Positions 36,675 to 46,569 are shown, numbered from the stretch's first letter. The stretch: 64,000 bases of DNA from Orrella dioscoreae (GCF_900089455.2 NZ_LT907988.1:1-64000); one strand, 5' to 3'. Translations and numbers: made by a program. Notes: generated by a model from the sequence alone, not told the origin.

Positions 36675-37462
36675 GCCGTCTCCAGATAGGGATTGGCGGC
36701 CTCGCGCATGAGCGCCAGGCCCAGCGCGCTGCGCAAGGCCAACTGATGGCCGTCGATGCGTGCCTGCTCCACCACGCTGCCGTCTTCCATCACGGCCACG
36801 TGGCGGCACAGCGCGCGCACGACCGACAATTCATGCGTGACGATGACGACTGTCACCGACAGCCGCCGATTGATGTCACGCAGCACGTCGAGGATGGCGC
36901 GCGTGGTCTCGGTGTCCAGCGCCGAGGTGGGTTCGTCGCACAGCAGCACGGCGGGCTGGCTTGCCAGGGCGCGGGCAATGGCCACCCGCTGCTTCTGCCC
37001 GCCCGACAGCTGCGCGGAATAGCTGGCGGACTTGTCCGCCAGGCCGACGATATCCAGGCACTCGCGCACGCGAGCGGCCAGCGCCTCGCCGCGCAGCGTC
37101 CTGTGCACCCGCAAGGGAAAGGCCACGTTCTCGAAGACCGTGACGTTCTGCAGCAGGTTGAACTGCTGGAAGATCATGCCCAATGACTGCCGCGCGGTTC
37201 GCAGCGCGCGCTTGGACAGCGCGGTCAGGTCCCGGCCGTCCACGATCACGCGTCCGCTATCGGGTCGCTCCAGCAGGTTGATCAGCCGCAGCAGGGTGGA
37301 CTTGCCCGCGCCACTCTTGCCGATGATGCCGAAGATATCGCCGCGCGCGATCTCCAGCGACACGCCGCGCACCGCGGGCAACGGCGCGTCCTGGCCCGCG
37401 TAGGCCTTGGCCACCTGCTCCAGGCGGATCAACGCCTCGCTTCGTATCGGGTTCACGGTCAT
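36671..37462 (-). CDS. metN: Methionine-type ABC transporter ATP-binding protein MetN, short form without NIL domain
   Basis: This is a 263-residue ATPase: [45 protein letters not shown] and VTHELSVVRAL. It stops about 20 residues after the ATPase core and lacks the NIL domain of its distal paralogue. If the ligand is methionine-like, this transporter should not be feedback-inhibited in the usual way. The start is uncertain: ATG at 37462 has no clear ribosome site, and an in-frame TTG lies 18 bases upstream. Confidence 0.85.
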   Translation of the reverse strand: MTVNPIRSEALIRLEQVAKAYAGQDAPLPAVRGVSLEIARGDIFGIIGKSGAGKSTLLRLINLLERPDSGRVIVDGRDLTALSKRALRTARQSLGMIFQQFNLLQNVTVFENVAFPLRVHRTLRGEALAARVRECLDIVGLADKSASYSAQLSGGQKQRVAIARALASQPAVLLCDEPTSALDTETTRAILDVLRDINRRLSVTVVIVTHELSVVRALCRHVAVMEDGSVVEQARIDGHQLALRSALGLALMREAANPYLETA

Positions 37463-37531
37463 GTGGGGAATATGCGGCAAGGACCTGCGGAGAGAGAACG
37501 AACGAATGTCTATAAGCGGTACGGCAATGGA

Positions 37532-38590
37532 CTATTTGCGCTTGCTGACCCGAAGCTCGCCGATCCGTATGAGCTGTGAGCGCGTGACGTTGCGCGACAG
37601 GCCCAGCAACGTTGCCGTGTGCACCTGGTTCTGCCGGCAATAGCGATACGCCGTGCGCAGCAATGCTTCCTCCAGGTAGGCATGCGCCTGCTCCGGCTGC
37701 TCCTCGAACAGGCGCGCGAACGTGGCTTCCAGCAGCTCGTCCAAGGTCGCCGTGCTCGGCGGCAGGCCTGTCGCCGCCAGAGGCGGGGCCGCCAGGTGCA
37801 GGTCCTCGGCATCGATGGCCTGGCCACGGCAGACCAGCAGCGCATGGTGAAGCACGTTCTCCAGTTCGCGCACGTTGCCCGGCCAGGCATGCGCGCGCAA
37901 GGCCGCCTCGGCGTCACGCGACAGGGCCACCACGTCATGGCCAAGCCGCTCGGCATGCCGCTCGATGAAGTAGCGGGCAAGCGGCAGGATGTCGCCGGGC
38001 CGCTCGGCCAGCGCCGGCAGGGCAAGCGTGACCACATTCAGGCGGTAGTAGAGATCCTTGCGGAAGCCGCCGGACTGGATCAGGGGTTCCAAAGGCACGT
38101 TGGTCGCGGCCAGGACACGCACATCGATCGGCCTGCCGCGCCGTCCACCCAGCCGCACCACCTCGCGCTCCTGCAGCACCCGCAACAGCCTGGATTGCGT
38201 GGGCAGGGGCAGGTCTCCGATCTGGTCCAGGAACAGGGTGCCACCGTCGGCCTCCTCGAACCAGCCGCCCTTGGCTTCGAAGGCGCCGGGGAAAGCGCCC
38301 TGCTCATAGCCAAAGAGTTCGGCGTCCACCAAGGCCTCGGAAAAGGCGCCGCAGCTGACTGCCAGGAAAGGTCCGTCACGCCGCGCGCTGATCTCGTGGA
38401 CGTGGCGGGCCACGAGATCCTTGCCGGTGCCGGTCTGGCCTTCGATCAGGATGCTTGCGTCACTGGGACCTATCTGCCGCACGTGCGCCAGCATGGCCTG
38501 CGATCTGGGGTCGGCAAAGATGCGGGCTGCCAGGCCCGACTCAGCGGGCGCACGCGCGGGCAGGCGAGGGACCACGGCGCCGGCGCTCAT
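37532..38590 (-). CDS. sfnR: SfnR-like sigma-54-dependent activator with altered GAFTGA loop
   Basis: This 352-residue enhancer-binding protein has no N-terminal receiver, GAF or PAS domain: the AAA+ module starts by residue 25. Walker A is EGQTGTGKD, the L1 loop reads GAFPGA instead of GAFTGA, Walker B is TLFLDQIGD, and the R-finger region is VRLGGRRGRPIDVRVLAATN. The C-terminus is a Fis-type HTH (NQVHTATLLGLSRNVTRSQLIRIG). The architecture matches SfnR of Pseudomonas, which activates sulfone-use genes under sulfur limitation. It overlaps the upstream sfnB by ATGA and precedes metN by 69 bases, so it is made only when this sulfur operon is transcribed. Confidence 0.85.
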   Translation of the reverse strand: MSAGAVVPRLPARAPAESGLAARIFADPRSQAMLAHVRQIGPSDASILIEGQTGTGKDLVARHVHEISARRDGPFLAVSCGAFSEALVDAELFGYEQGAFPGAFEAKGGWFEEADGGTLFLDQIGDLPLPTQSRLLRVLQEREVVRLGGRRGRPIDVRVLAATNVPLEPLIQSGGFRKDLYYRLNVVTLALPALAERPGDILPLARYFIERHAERLGHDVVALSRDAEAALRAHAWPGNVRELENVLHHALLVCRGQAIDAEDLHLAAPPLAATGLPPSTATLDELLEATFARLFEEQPEQAHAYLEEALLRTAYRYCRQNQVHTATLLGLSRNVTRSQLIRIGELRVSKRK

Positions 38591-39825
38591 GAATAGAAAC
38601 TCGGCGTGGGAGGGACGTCGTTCAAGGCCCACTCTCCCAACTCGTGCAGCTTGTAGTCGACCGGATCGTGCAAGGTCTGCGTGCGCACGTTGCGCCAATA
38701 GCGGTCCAGCGCCAATTCGCCATGCGTGGCGCGCGCGCCGGTCACCTCGAAGAGCCGGTTGGACACGTCCAGGCCGGTGCGCGTACTTGCCACCTTCGCC
38801 GTCGCCACCGCGACCGCGACCTTGGCGCGCGCCTCGGCATTGAGGGTTTCGCCCTGGCGCCAGGCCTCGTCGAACAGCGTGCTCGCGCGTTCGACCAGGG
38901 CACGGGCGCCTTCGAGTTCCACCCACAGCTGGCCGTAATGGCGCAGCACGTAGGGGTCCTGGCTGGCGCTGTCCGCCGCCGACCGGAACCAGGGCCGTGC
39001 TTCCTGGCGCGTGTAACGCCGGGCCTGCGCGAAGGCGCCTTCGGCAATGCCCAGGAAGAGGTTCGCGAACAGCAACTGTGCCAGGACGGGCCGCAAGCAT
39101 GCGAAAGGCGTGCTCAGCGGTCCCGGGTCCAATAGCATCTCGTCCTCTTCCACCCGCACGTTCTCGAACGTGGCGCTGCCGCTGTCGGTCTGGCGCTGCC
39201 CCATGTTGTTCCAGTCGCCATGCACGGTGATACCGCTACGCCCCGTGGGCACGGCCGCCAGCAGCAGTCCGCCGCCCTCTGCATCGACGCCCGAGGCGAT
39301 CAGCATTTCGGAATCCATGGCGCCCGAGCAGAAGCTCTTGCGGCCCGAGAAATCGCGCCAGCCAGGGTGGCGCCGCACCACGGTCCGCGTGTCCAGCGGG
39401 TTCAGCGCATTGCCCCAGAACCATTGCTTGGCCGCCGTCTGCTCGAACCAGGGACGCCACTGCGCTGGCCGCGAGAACAGCCTGACGGTGGCCAGCATCA
39501 GGTGATGGAAACCGAAAACATGGGCAAGTGAACTGTCCACGCGCGCGATCTCGCGCACGATCGCAAGCGTCTCGCTCCAGCTCGCGCCCAGCCCACCCTG
39601 CTCTCGCGGGATCACCAACGACAACAGGCCGCTGGCCCGCAGCTGGTCGCGCTCCGCCTTGGGCGTGCCGCCCGCCTTGTCCCGGGCGGCCGCCGTCACC
39701 GCGAAGGTATCGGCCAGCGCGCGCGCCACGGCCAGAGGATCCCGCGCCGCCGTCACGCGAGCGATGAAGGCGGCGCTTGCCTGTGGCACCGCCACGACCG
39801 CCGAGCTCTCCAGTGCCGGCTTCAT
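38587..39825 (-). CDS. sfnB: SfnB-family sulfur acquisition oxidoreductase, copy 3
   Basis: This is a 412-residue flavoenzyme of the acyl-CoA dehydrogenase fold. Seen: [65 protein letters not shown] and a C-terminal [24 protein letters not shown]. It is closer in style to DszC/monooxygenase-like members ([28 protein letters not shown]) than copies 1 and 2. Its start and stop overlap ssuD and sfnR by ATGA, so the three are translationally coupled. Confidence 0.87.
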   Translation of the reverse strand: MKPALESSAVVAVPQASAAFIARVTAARDPLAVARALADTFAVTAAARDKAGGTPKAERDQLRASGLLSLVIPREQGGLGASWSETLAIVREIARVDSSLAHVFGFHHLMLATVRLFSRPAQWRPWFEQTAAKQWFWGNALNPLDTRTVVRRHPGWRDFSGRKSFCSGAMDSEMLIASGVDAEGGGLLLAAVPTGRSGITVHGDWNNMGQRQTDSGSATFENVRVEEDEMLLDPGPLSTPFACLRPVLAQLLFANLFLGIAEGAFAQARRYTRQEARPWFRSAADSASQDPYVLRHYGQLWVELEGARALVERASTLFDEAWRQGETLNAEARAKVAVAVATAKVASTRTGLDVSNRLFEVTGARATHGELALDRYWRNVRTQTLHDPVDYKLHELGEWALNDVPPTPSFYS

Positions 39826-40991
39826 GCGGACTTGACCCTGGCGGTGGCGGGCAGCACGTCGTTGGCGATCATCTCGCCGAACGGGCCCGTCAGGTTGGTC
39901 GTGCCGTGCCGGGCAAGATCGGCATAGGGTTGCGGCAGCAGCGGAAACACCAGTTCCGCGAAGCGATAGGCTTCCTCCAGATGCGGATAGCCCGAGAATA
40001 TGAAGCTTTCGATGCCCAGGTCCGCATACTCCTGGATGCGCGCGGCCACGGTCTGGGGATCGCCCACCAGCGCAGTGCCCGCGCCTCCCCGCACCAGTCC
40101 CACGCCCGCCCACAGATTGGGATATATCTCCAACTGGTCGCGCCGTCCGCCGTGCAGCGCGGCCATGCGCCGCTGGCCCTCGGAGTCGAAACGGCTGAAC
40201 GACTGCTGCGCGGCCGCGATGGTCTCGGGCGACACATTCTCGATGAGCGCGTTGGCCGCCGCCCAGGCCTCTTCGCTGGTCCGTCGCACGATGACGTGCA
40301 GCCGCACGCCGAAACGGACGCTGCGGCCCAGCGCGGCCGCGCGCGCGCGCACATCGCGGATCTTGGCCGCCACCGCGTCCGGCGGTTCGCCCCAACTCAG
40401 GTACACGTCGACCTGCTCGGCGGCCAACTTGTGCGCGGCCTCGGAAGAGCCGCCGAAGTACAGCGGCGGATACGGTTTCTGTACTGGGGGGTACAAGGCC
40501 TTGGCGTTGCTGACCTTCAGGTGCTGGCCGTCGTAGGTCACCGCCTCGCCTTGCAGCACGCGCCGCCATATGTGAAGAAACTCCGACGCGGCCTCATAGC
40601 GCGCGTCGTGGTCCAGGTGCAGGCCGTCACCGCGGTTCTCGTCAGGGTCTCCGCCCGTCACCACGTTGATCAGCACCCTGCCGCCAGACAGGCGGTCCAG
40701 TGTTGCCGCCATGCGCGCCGAGACGGTAGGCGAGATGATGCCGGGGCGGATCGCCACTAGGTAGCGCAATCTTTCGGTTTGCGGCGCCAGCGCCGAGGCC
40801 ACCACCCAGGAATCCTCGCAGCTGCGGCCCGTGGGGATCAGCACGCCGTAGTAACCCAGGCTGTCCGCGGCCTGCGCCACCTGCTTCAGGTAGTTCAAGG
40901 TGACAGGGCGTGCGCCCTGCGAGGTGCCCAGGTAGTGGCCGTCGCCATGGGTGGGGAGAAACCAGAAAATATTCATGTCCAGCGTGCTCAT
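39822..40991 (-). CDS. ssuD: FMNH2-dependent alkanesulfonate monooxygenase
   Basis: SsuD oxidises alkanesulfonates to the aldehyde plus sulfite, using FMNH2 from a reductase. The 389-residue product follows E. coli SsuD almost end to end: [106 protein letters not shown]. First gene of the minus-strand unit reaching to 31760. The 279-base upstream gap holds TCCAT-N6-ATGGA at 41109-41124, a possible regulator site, and no gene. ssuE is not nearby. Confidence 0.95.
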   Translation of the reverse strand: MSTLDMNIFWFLPTHGDGHYLGTSQGARPVTLNYLKQVAQAADSLGYYGVLIPTGRSCEDSWVVASALAPQTERLRYLVAIRPGIISPTVSARMAATLDRLSGGRVLINVVTGGDPDENRGDGLHLDHDARYEAASEFLHIWRRVLQGEAVTYDGQHLKVSNAKALYPPVQKPYPPLYFGGSSEAAHKLAAEQVDVYLSWGEPPDAVAAKIRDVRARAAALGRSVRFGVRLHVIVRRTSEEAWAAANALIENVSPETIAAAQQSFSRFDSEGQRRMAALHGGRRDQLEIYPNLWAGVGLVRGGAGTALVGDPQTVAARIQEYADLGIESFIFSGYPHLEEAYRFAELVFPLLPQPYADLARHGTTNLTGPFGEMIANDVLPATARVKSA

Positions 40992-41270
40992 GCGTGACGC
41001 GGCGGCGCCCGCCGCCGGTGTTGCGTGGGGAACAGTCAGGGACTGCGCATTCCCACGAGGCGTCCAGGCATTACACCGAAGCGCGCGCGCGCCGGGAAAT
41101 GCTGATTTTCCATTTGGTTATGGAGACGTCCGTCCCCAGCCATCCAGCAGGATGACCGTCAGGCAACAGTGAGCAGGGTTTGCGCCGCCGTGGCGCGGCA
41201 GCCAAGACGCACGTAGTGTCTTGCTGGCAACACCGCCAGGCCCGGGACGCTCGCGGCGCCCCGGCGGCAT

Positions 41271-43730
41271 TCAGCCTCGCGGCAAGGGCGGCAGCGGCGC
41301 GCCGCCGTCGCCCGCGTCATCGGCCCCGTTCTGGCCGCCCATCACCAGCGTGGTGGTGGACGACTTCGCCAGCGAGATGCCCGCCTCGTCCATGCGCTTC
41401 AGCACATCGAAGAGGATCGCGCTGCGCGTGGCGTACGACAGGCGCGGCGAGTTCACATAGCAGGTGCCGCTGAACAGCAGGTTGCCCGCGCTGTCGACCC
41501 CCTCCAGGCTGACGCTGGGCGCGGGCGACTGCGCCACGCTTTCGTTGGCCTGCAAGGCCGCCAGCATCAGGCTGCGCACCTGCTCGGCATCCACCGGCAG
41601 CGGCACCGGCAGCTTGATGCTGACCACGCCCTGCGGGTTGGAGTGCGTGACGTTGCGCACGGTCTTGGTGATGAATTCGGAGTTCGGCACGATCAGGGTG
41701 GAACGGTCCGCCATGCGGATCTCGGTGGCGCGCACATTGATGCGCTGGATGTCGCCCTCGACGCCGCCCAGGGCCACCCAGTCGCCCACCTTCACCGGCC
41801 GCTCGGCCAGCAGGATGAGGCCCGACACGAAGTTCTGCACCACCGCCTGCAAGCCGAAACCGATACCCACCGACAGCGCGCTGGCCACCCAGGCCACGCG
41901 CTCCAGGCCCACGCCCAGGGCCGACATGCCCAGGGCCACCGCCACCACGACGCCGGCATAGCCGAACAAGGTCGAGGCCGAAATACGCATGCCCGGATCG
42001 AGCGCGGTCGTGGGCAGATAGCGGTCTTCCAGCCAATGCTTGACCAGGCGCACGCTGACCAGCGCGATGACCAGCACCATCACGCCTTGCAGCACGGCGC
42101 CGGGGCGCAGCTGGATCTCGCCGATGGTGATGCCCTGCGGCAGGCTGCCCATGCGATGGGCCAGCTCCAGCGGGCCTTCGCCGAAAGGCGCCAGCAACAG
42201 CACCAGCGCGAACATCACGATGGTCACGCGGCACACGCCCGACAGCAGCACGGCCAGCTGGTCGCGGCCACGCGGCGCGTCGGCGTCGGACTTGCCCTCG
42301 CCGCCGGCCTCGGCAGGCGGCGAGGCCAGCAGCGTGGTGAACGCATCCTCGACCAGCACGGCCAGCAGGTATGCGGTGCACAGCACCACCAGCGCCCAGG
42401 TCAGCTGCTTCACGACGAAACCGCCGAAGGCCACGTAGCCCACCGCGATGGAGATCACGCCGGTCGCCAGCGCGATCCAGCACAGGTTGACGATCGTCAC
42501 CAGCCAGAGCGGACGCAGGGGCGGACCGCCATCGCCTTCCGGCGGCGGAATGGCGCGGCGCAGGCGCTCCGCGCGATGCAGCGCCCAGCCCATCGTGCCG
42601 GCCAGCACCAGCACGGCCACGGCGTTGGCGGCGATGGTGGCGCTGAGCGTCACGTTCACGCGCGCGGCCACCTGCTCGACCAGCCACACCAGCACCACGG
42701 CTGCGCCCAGCATCGGCGGATAGCGGCGCAGGCCCATGGCGACGTCGTCCGGCAGGGGCAGGAGCCGCCACGAGGTCTTGTAGGGAGACAGCAGGGCATA
42801 GGCCAGCCCCGACACGAAACCGCCGAATGCGGCCATGGCCACGATGCGTGCCAGCAACTGTTCGGTTTCGCCCGAGAGGTCGCCCGACCAGCTCAACGCG
42901 ATCAGCGCCAGCCATGTCAGCAGCGCGGGCATGAGCACCGACTGCAGCACCTGCGCGAGGGCGGCGAACGACCGCCGCAAGCGGCCCGGCGGAACACGGC
43001 TGGCGGTCAGCTGGAACAGCAGCGAGCCGAAACGCAGCCTGGCGCCGACCAGGACGGCGGCGATGGCCAGCAGCCCCGCCACCACGGCCAGCGGCACGGC
43101 GCGCGCGCCCTCCCACAGTTCCGCGCCGAACGCCGTCAGGCGCTCATGGTCGCGCGGCCAGCCATCGGCGAACTCATCCCAGAACCTGCCGCCCAGGATG
43201 GAAGGCCGCCGTTCACCCAGGCTTGCCTGGAATTGCGAGCGGCGCAGGGTGGAAATCCTTTCGGCCGTCTGCCCGCTTTCCACGGCCAGCAGCCGCGCCA
43301 GCTTGACCTGGCCGTCCAACGTGCTGTGGTTTTTTTCCAGCTGTGCCCGCTGCGCCGCGACATCGGGCGCCTCCTTGCCTTCGGGCGCCGCCCCCAGCTC
43401 GTCCAGGCGGGCGGCCACGCTGGCCAGTTGCGGCCCCAGGCTTTCGGCGGTGGCCTGCGCCCCGGACTGGATCTTCAGCGCCTGCTCACGCAGGGACAGC
43501 AGCGTCGCGTCGTCGGGAAGCTCGTCCTTGTCGAGCGCGTTCTGCACCTTGTCGATCTGCTGGCGCGCCGCGTCCAGGTCGACACTGGGCGCCTCGTCGG
43601 CAGGCTGGGCATGGGCCAGCGACGTGCTGAACGCACAGGTCAGCACCAGCAGCAAGACGGCCAGCCAATGAAAGACCGAACCGGGGCGGGAGACCGCGCT
43701 GGACATCGAACGGGACACTGCAGGGCGCAT
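41271..43730 (-). CDS. Large MscS-family mechanosensitive channel with DUF3772-type periplasmic domain
   Basis: This is an 819-residue inner-membrane channel that opens on osmotic downshock. Signal peptide ends near LAHAQPADE; then a periplasmic helical domain (about residues 45-160, ARQQIDKVQNALDKDELPDD), about ten hydrophobic segments, and the MscS core: pore helix SALSVGIGFGLQAVVQNFVSGLI and the beta domain RPVKVGDWVALGGVEGDIQRIN. The ATG at 43730 is preceded by AAGGTGG. It is divergent from a second MscS-family gene and downstream of nothing on its own strand. Confidence 0.9.
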   Translation of the reverse strand: MRPAVSRSMSSAVSRPGSVFHWLAVLLLVLTCAFSTSLAHAQPADEAPSVDLDAARQQIDKVQNALDKDELPDDATLLSLREQALKIQSGAQATAESLGPQLASVAARLDELGAAPEGKEAPDVAAQRAQLEKNHSTLDGQVKLARLLAVESGQTAERISTLRRSQFQASLGERRPSILGGRFWDEFADGWPRDHERLTAFGAELWEGARAVPLAVVAGLLAIAAVLVGARLRFGSLLFQLTASRVPPGRLRRSFAALAQVLQSVLMPALLTWLALIALSWSGDLSGETEQLLARIVAMAAFGGFVSGLAYALLSPYKTSWRLLPLPDDVAMGLRRYPPMLGAAVVLVWLVEQVAARVNVTLSATIAANAVAVLVLAGTMGWALHRAERLRRAIPPPEGDGGPPLRPLWLVTIVNLCWIALATGVISIAVGYVAFGGFVVKQLTWALVVLCTAYLLAVLVEDAFTTLLASPPAEAGGEGKSDADAPRGRDQLAVLLSGVCRVTIVMFALVLLLAPFGEGPLELAHRMGSLPQGITIGEIQLRPGAVLQGVMVLVIALVSVRLVKHWLEDRYLPTTALDPGMRISASTLFGYAGVVVAVALGMSALGVGLERVAWVASALSVGIGFGLQAVVQNFVSGLILLAERPVKVGDWVALGGVEGDIQRINVRATEIRMADRSTLIVPNSEFITKTVRNVTHSNPQGVVSIKLPVPLPVDAEQVRSLMLAALQANESVAQSPAPSVSLEGVDSAGNLLFSGTCYVNSPRLSYATRSAILFDVLKRMDEAGISLAKSSTTTLVMGGQNGADDAGDGGAPLPPLPRG

Positions 43731-44067
43731 ACGCCACCTTCCGGAGCGCCCCTGGGCGCTCCCAAAATCGAGACAGCCGGATTGTGCAACATAAACCCAC
43801 CGGCGCACGCGCCCGTTACCTTATGGCGCAAATGCGCAGGACTTGTCTCGAAATCCGGCCGAAAGGCTCGTCTACTATGATGTTTCCCGGGGCCTGTGAT
43901 CAGGCCCCGGTTTTTTGGCGCGGCGCCCACGCGGGTAGCCGCCGCCAGACCGGCGCGAAGGCCCCCGGGCCCGCGCCGCCCGCGTGCGCCCCGCGCCACG
44001 CACCCCATTTCCCACAGGACACTCGGCAGGCCCGGACATCCGCACACCATCACGCAGGAGGCAAGCA
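43731..44067. other. Divergent spacer between two mechanosensitive channel genes
   Basis: The 337-base spacer holds upstream sequence of both channel genes and a strong plus-strand terminator (43887-43916). No open reading frame in it looks like a real gene. A short plus-strand transcript ending at the terminator is possible: TACTATGAT at 43873-43881 is -10-like but would leave almost no RNA. Confidence 0.4.
43887..43916 (+). terminator. Strong rho-independent terminator with no plus-strand gene upstream
   Basis: A perfect 10-bp stem (CCGGGGCCTG with CAGGCCCCGG), a TGAT loop and six T residues. The nearest upstream gene is on the minus strand and points away, so the terminator must end an unannotated short RNA, act as an attenuator for the gene starting at 44068, or be a relic. 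Confidence 0.85.
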
Positions 44068-46569
44068 GTGAACGCCCGACACGCCCCAACCCTCGCACCC
44101 CCCGGCCGCGCGCCGGCCTGGCTGCACGGTCCAAGCACCCTCCTGGCGATGGGCCTCCTGCTCTGGCTACTCAGTCTGTCCCCTGCTTTCGCGCAAGCCC
44201 CTGCTCCCGAACCGGCAGCCAACCAGGCCGCGTCCCCTGCCCAACTGGCCGACCTGCTGGAGAACGAGGCCTCGCGCAACGCGCTCATCCAGCAGCTGCG
44301 CCAACAATCCGAAGCCGCGCAAACCGCCGCCGACCCAAAGGCGCCCGCCACGGACGTCGAGGCCGCCGCCGTCGACGCCACCCCCGGCGTCTCGCGCCAG
44401 TTGGCGGAAGGCGTGCAGCATTTCTTCGCCGACCTCAGCCAGGACCTGGGCGAGGCCGCCGCCACGTTCCGCTCGCTGGGCACGGGCGAAGGCCTGCGCG
44501 GCATGACGGTGGAAGTGTGGCGCGGCATCCTGATCGACTTCGCCATCGTGGTCGCCGCCACCCTGTTGGCCTGGGCCCTCTTCCGCCTCATCGCGTCGCA
44601 GGCCTATGCCCGCATCGACCGCTGGCTGGCGCATCACACCCCCGCACCCGCGCCGCAGGCAATCCCGCCCGGTGCGCCGCGCCCCGGCCTGACGCCGCAG
44701 TCGCTTTACCGCAGCACCCTCGCCGTCGTCGGCGCCCTGCTCATCGACATCGCCGTCATCGCCCTGGCCGCCATGGCGGGCTATGGCGCGGGCGTGTTCA
44801 TCGCGGGCGACACCGGCACCATCGGCCGGCTGGAGGCGCTGTTCGTGAACACCTTCCTGGCGGTGGAAATCGCCAAGGCCCTGGTTCGCGTGGTCTTCGC
44901 CACCCGCTATCCCCACCTGCGCCTGCTGGCCATGTCCGATGAGGTGGCGGTGTTCTGGAACAGCTGGCTGGCGCGCCTCGTCACCCTCACGGGCTACGGC
45001 ATCCTGATCGCCGTGCCGCTGGTCAAGGCCATGTTCTCGCCGGCCGTCGGCCAGATGCTGGGCCTCTTCATCATGCTGGGCGTCTACATCTACGCCCTGC
45101 GTGTCATCTGGACCAACCGCCAGCTGCTGCGCGATCGCCTGAACCGCCGCGCCGACACCGCGTCGGCATTCTTCGGCACGCTGCTGCGCATGCTGGCGCG
45201 TGTCTGGCACCTGCTGGCCATCGCCTACTTCACCATCCTGCTGGGCGCCAGCCAACTGGCGCCCGACCAGGCGCTGCCCTTCATGGCGCGCGCCACGGCG
45301 CAGACCGTCATCGCCGTGGGCCTGGGCCTGCTGCTGTCGGCCATCCTGACCTCGGCGCTGGCGCGCCGCATCCGCCTGAGCGACCACTGGCGCAGCCGCC
45401 TGCCCATGCTGGAAGCCCGCTTGAACGCCTATGTGCCGGCTGCCCTGAAAGGCCTGCGCCTGCTCATCCTGCTGGGCGTGGCGCTGGTCGTGCTGGACGC
45501 CTGGAACGCCTTCGACCTGAGCGCCTGGCTGATGTCCGCCAGCGGCAGCGCGGCCATCTTCATGGTGGTGCGCCTGGGCATCATCCTCTTCATCGCCGCG
45601 CTGGCCTGGACCGTGATCGCCAGCATCATCGAGCATCGCCTGAACATGGCCGCGGGCCCCGGCGGCCCCAGCGCGCGCGAGAAGACGCTGCTGTCGCTGT
45701 TCAGGAATGCCGCGCTCATCGTGATCGTCACCATGACGGCCCTGGTGCTGCTGTCGCAGATCGGCATCGATATCGGCCCGCTGATCGCCGGCGCCGGCGT
45801 GGTCGGCCTGGCCATCGGCTTCGGCGCGCAGAAGCTGGTGCAGGACATCATCACCGGCATCTTCATCCAGCTGGAAAACGGCATGAACCAGAACGACGTG
45901 GTCGAGGCCGCGGGCGTCTTCGGCACGGTCGAGAAGCTGACCATCCGGTCAGTGGGCATCCGCACGCTGGACGGCGGCTACCACCTGATCCCGTTCTCGT
46001 CGGTAGACACCGTGGTCAACCACATGCGCGACTTCTCGTACCACGTGGGCGAATACACCATCGCGCACCGCGAGAACGTGGACGAGGCGATCGAGCACCT
46101 GAAGGCGGCCTATGCCGAACTGCAGCAGGACGAGGTGCTGTCGCCGGAACTGCTGGAGGACATGACCGTGGCGGGCGTCACCTCGCTGAGCGAGCGCGGC
46201 GTCACCATCCGGATCCTCATCAAGACCTCGCCCGGCATGCAGTGGGCGGTCCAGCGCGGCTACAACCGCCTGGTGAAGAAGCACTTCAACGCCGCCGGCA
46301 TCGAGCTGCCGTACCCGCACACCGTGGTGTATTTCGGGCAGGACAAGGACGGCAATGCCCCCGCCCTGCCCCTGCGCCGCGTGCGGCCCCTGTCGGCCGG
46401 CGCGGCGGCGGCGGAGGTCGGCCACGCGCCGGCCCCCGGCCACACCCCGCGCCAGCTCGCGCCGGAACCCGCCGGCGCCTCGGACGAGGTGCTGGGCAAC
46501 GAGTTGGACACCGTGGTGGACGAGGACGGCGACCCGAAGGAGGCGGACGCGCCCCCGAGGGAACGCTGA
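44068..46569 (+). CDS. MscS-family mechanosensitive channel, YbiO-like
   Basis: This is an 833-residue channel protein. A signal peptide ends in AFAQA; a coiled periplasmic segment (ASPAQLADLLENEASRNALIQQ) follows, then several hydrophobic segments and the MscS core IGPLIAGAGVVGLAIGFGAQKLVQDIITGIFI with its beta domain (NDVVEAAGVFGTVEKLTIRSVGIRTLDGGYHLIPFSSVD). The C-terminal 90 residues are Pro/Ala/acidic and probably disordered. The start is GTG at 44068, six bases after CAGGAGG; earlier in-frame codons lack a ribosome site. Closest comparison is E. coli YbiO (741 residues). Confidence 0.9.
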   Translation: MNARHAPTLAPPGRAPAWLHGPSTLLAMGLLLWLLSLSPAFAQAPAPEPAANQAASPAQLADLLENEASRNALIQQLRQQSEAAQTAADPKAPATDVEAAAVDATPGVSRQLAEGVQHFFADLSQDLGEAAATFRSLGTGEGLRGMTVEVWRGILIDFAIVVAATLLAWALFRLIASQAYARIDRWLAHHTPAPAPQAIPPGAPRPGLTPQSLYRSTLAVVGALLIDIAVIALAAMAGYGAGVFIAGDTGTIGRLEALFVNTFLAVEIAKALVRVVFATRYPHLRLLAMSDEVAVFWNSWLARLVTLTGYGILIAVPLVKAMFSPAVGQMLGLFIMLGVYIYALRVIWTNRQLLRDRLNRRADTASAFFGTLLRMLARVWHLLAIAYFTILLGASQLAPDQALPFMARATAQTVIAVGLGLLLSAILTSALARRIRLSDHWRSRLPMLEARLNAYVPAALKGLRLLILLGVALVVLDAWNAFDLSAWLMSASGSAAIFMVVRLGIILFIAALAWTVIASIIEHRLNMAAGPGGPSAREKTLLSLFRNAALIVIVTMTALVLLSQIGIDIGPLIAGAGVVGLAIGFGAQKLVQDIITGIFIQLENGMNQNDVVEAAGVFGTVEKLTIRSVGIRTLDGGYHLIPFSSVDTVVNHMRDFSYHVGEYTIAHRENVDEAIEHLKAAYAELQQDEVLSPELLEDMTVAGVTSLSERGVTIRILIKTSPGMQWAVQRGYNRLVKKHFNAAGIELPYPHTVVYFGQDKDGNAPALPLRRVRPLSAGAAAAEVGHAPAPGHTPRQLAPEPAGASDEVLGNELDTVVDEDGDPKEADAPPRER

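Noticed and set aside
43873-43881. TACTATGAT as a promoter for a small RNA ending at the terminator
   Set aside because: Start would fall almost at the terminator stem, leaving too short a transcript, and no -35 element lies at the right distance.
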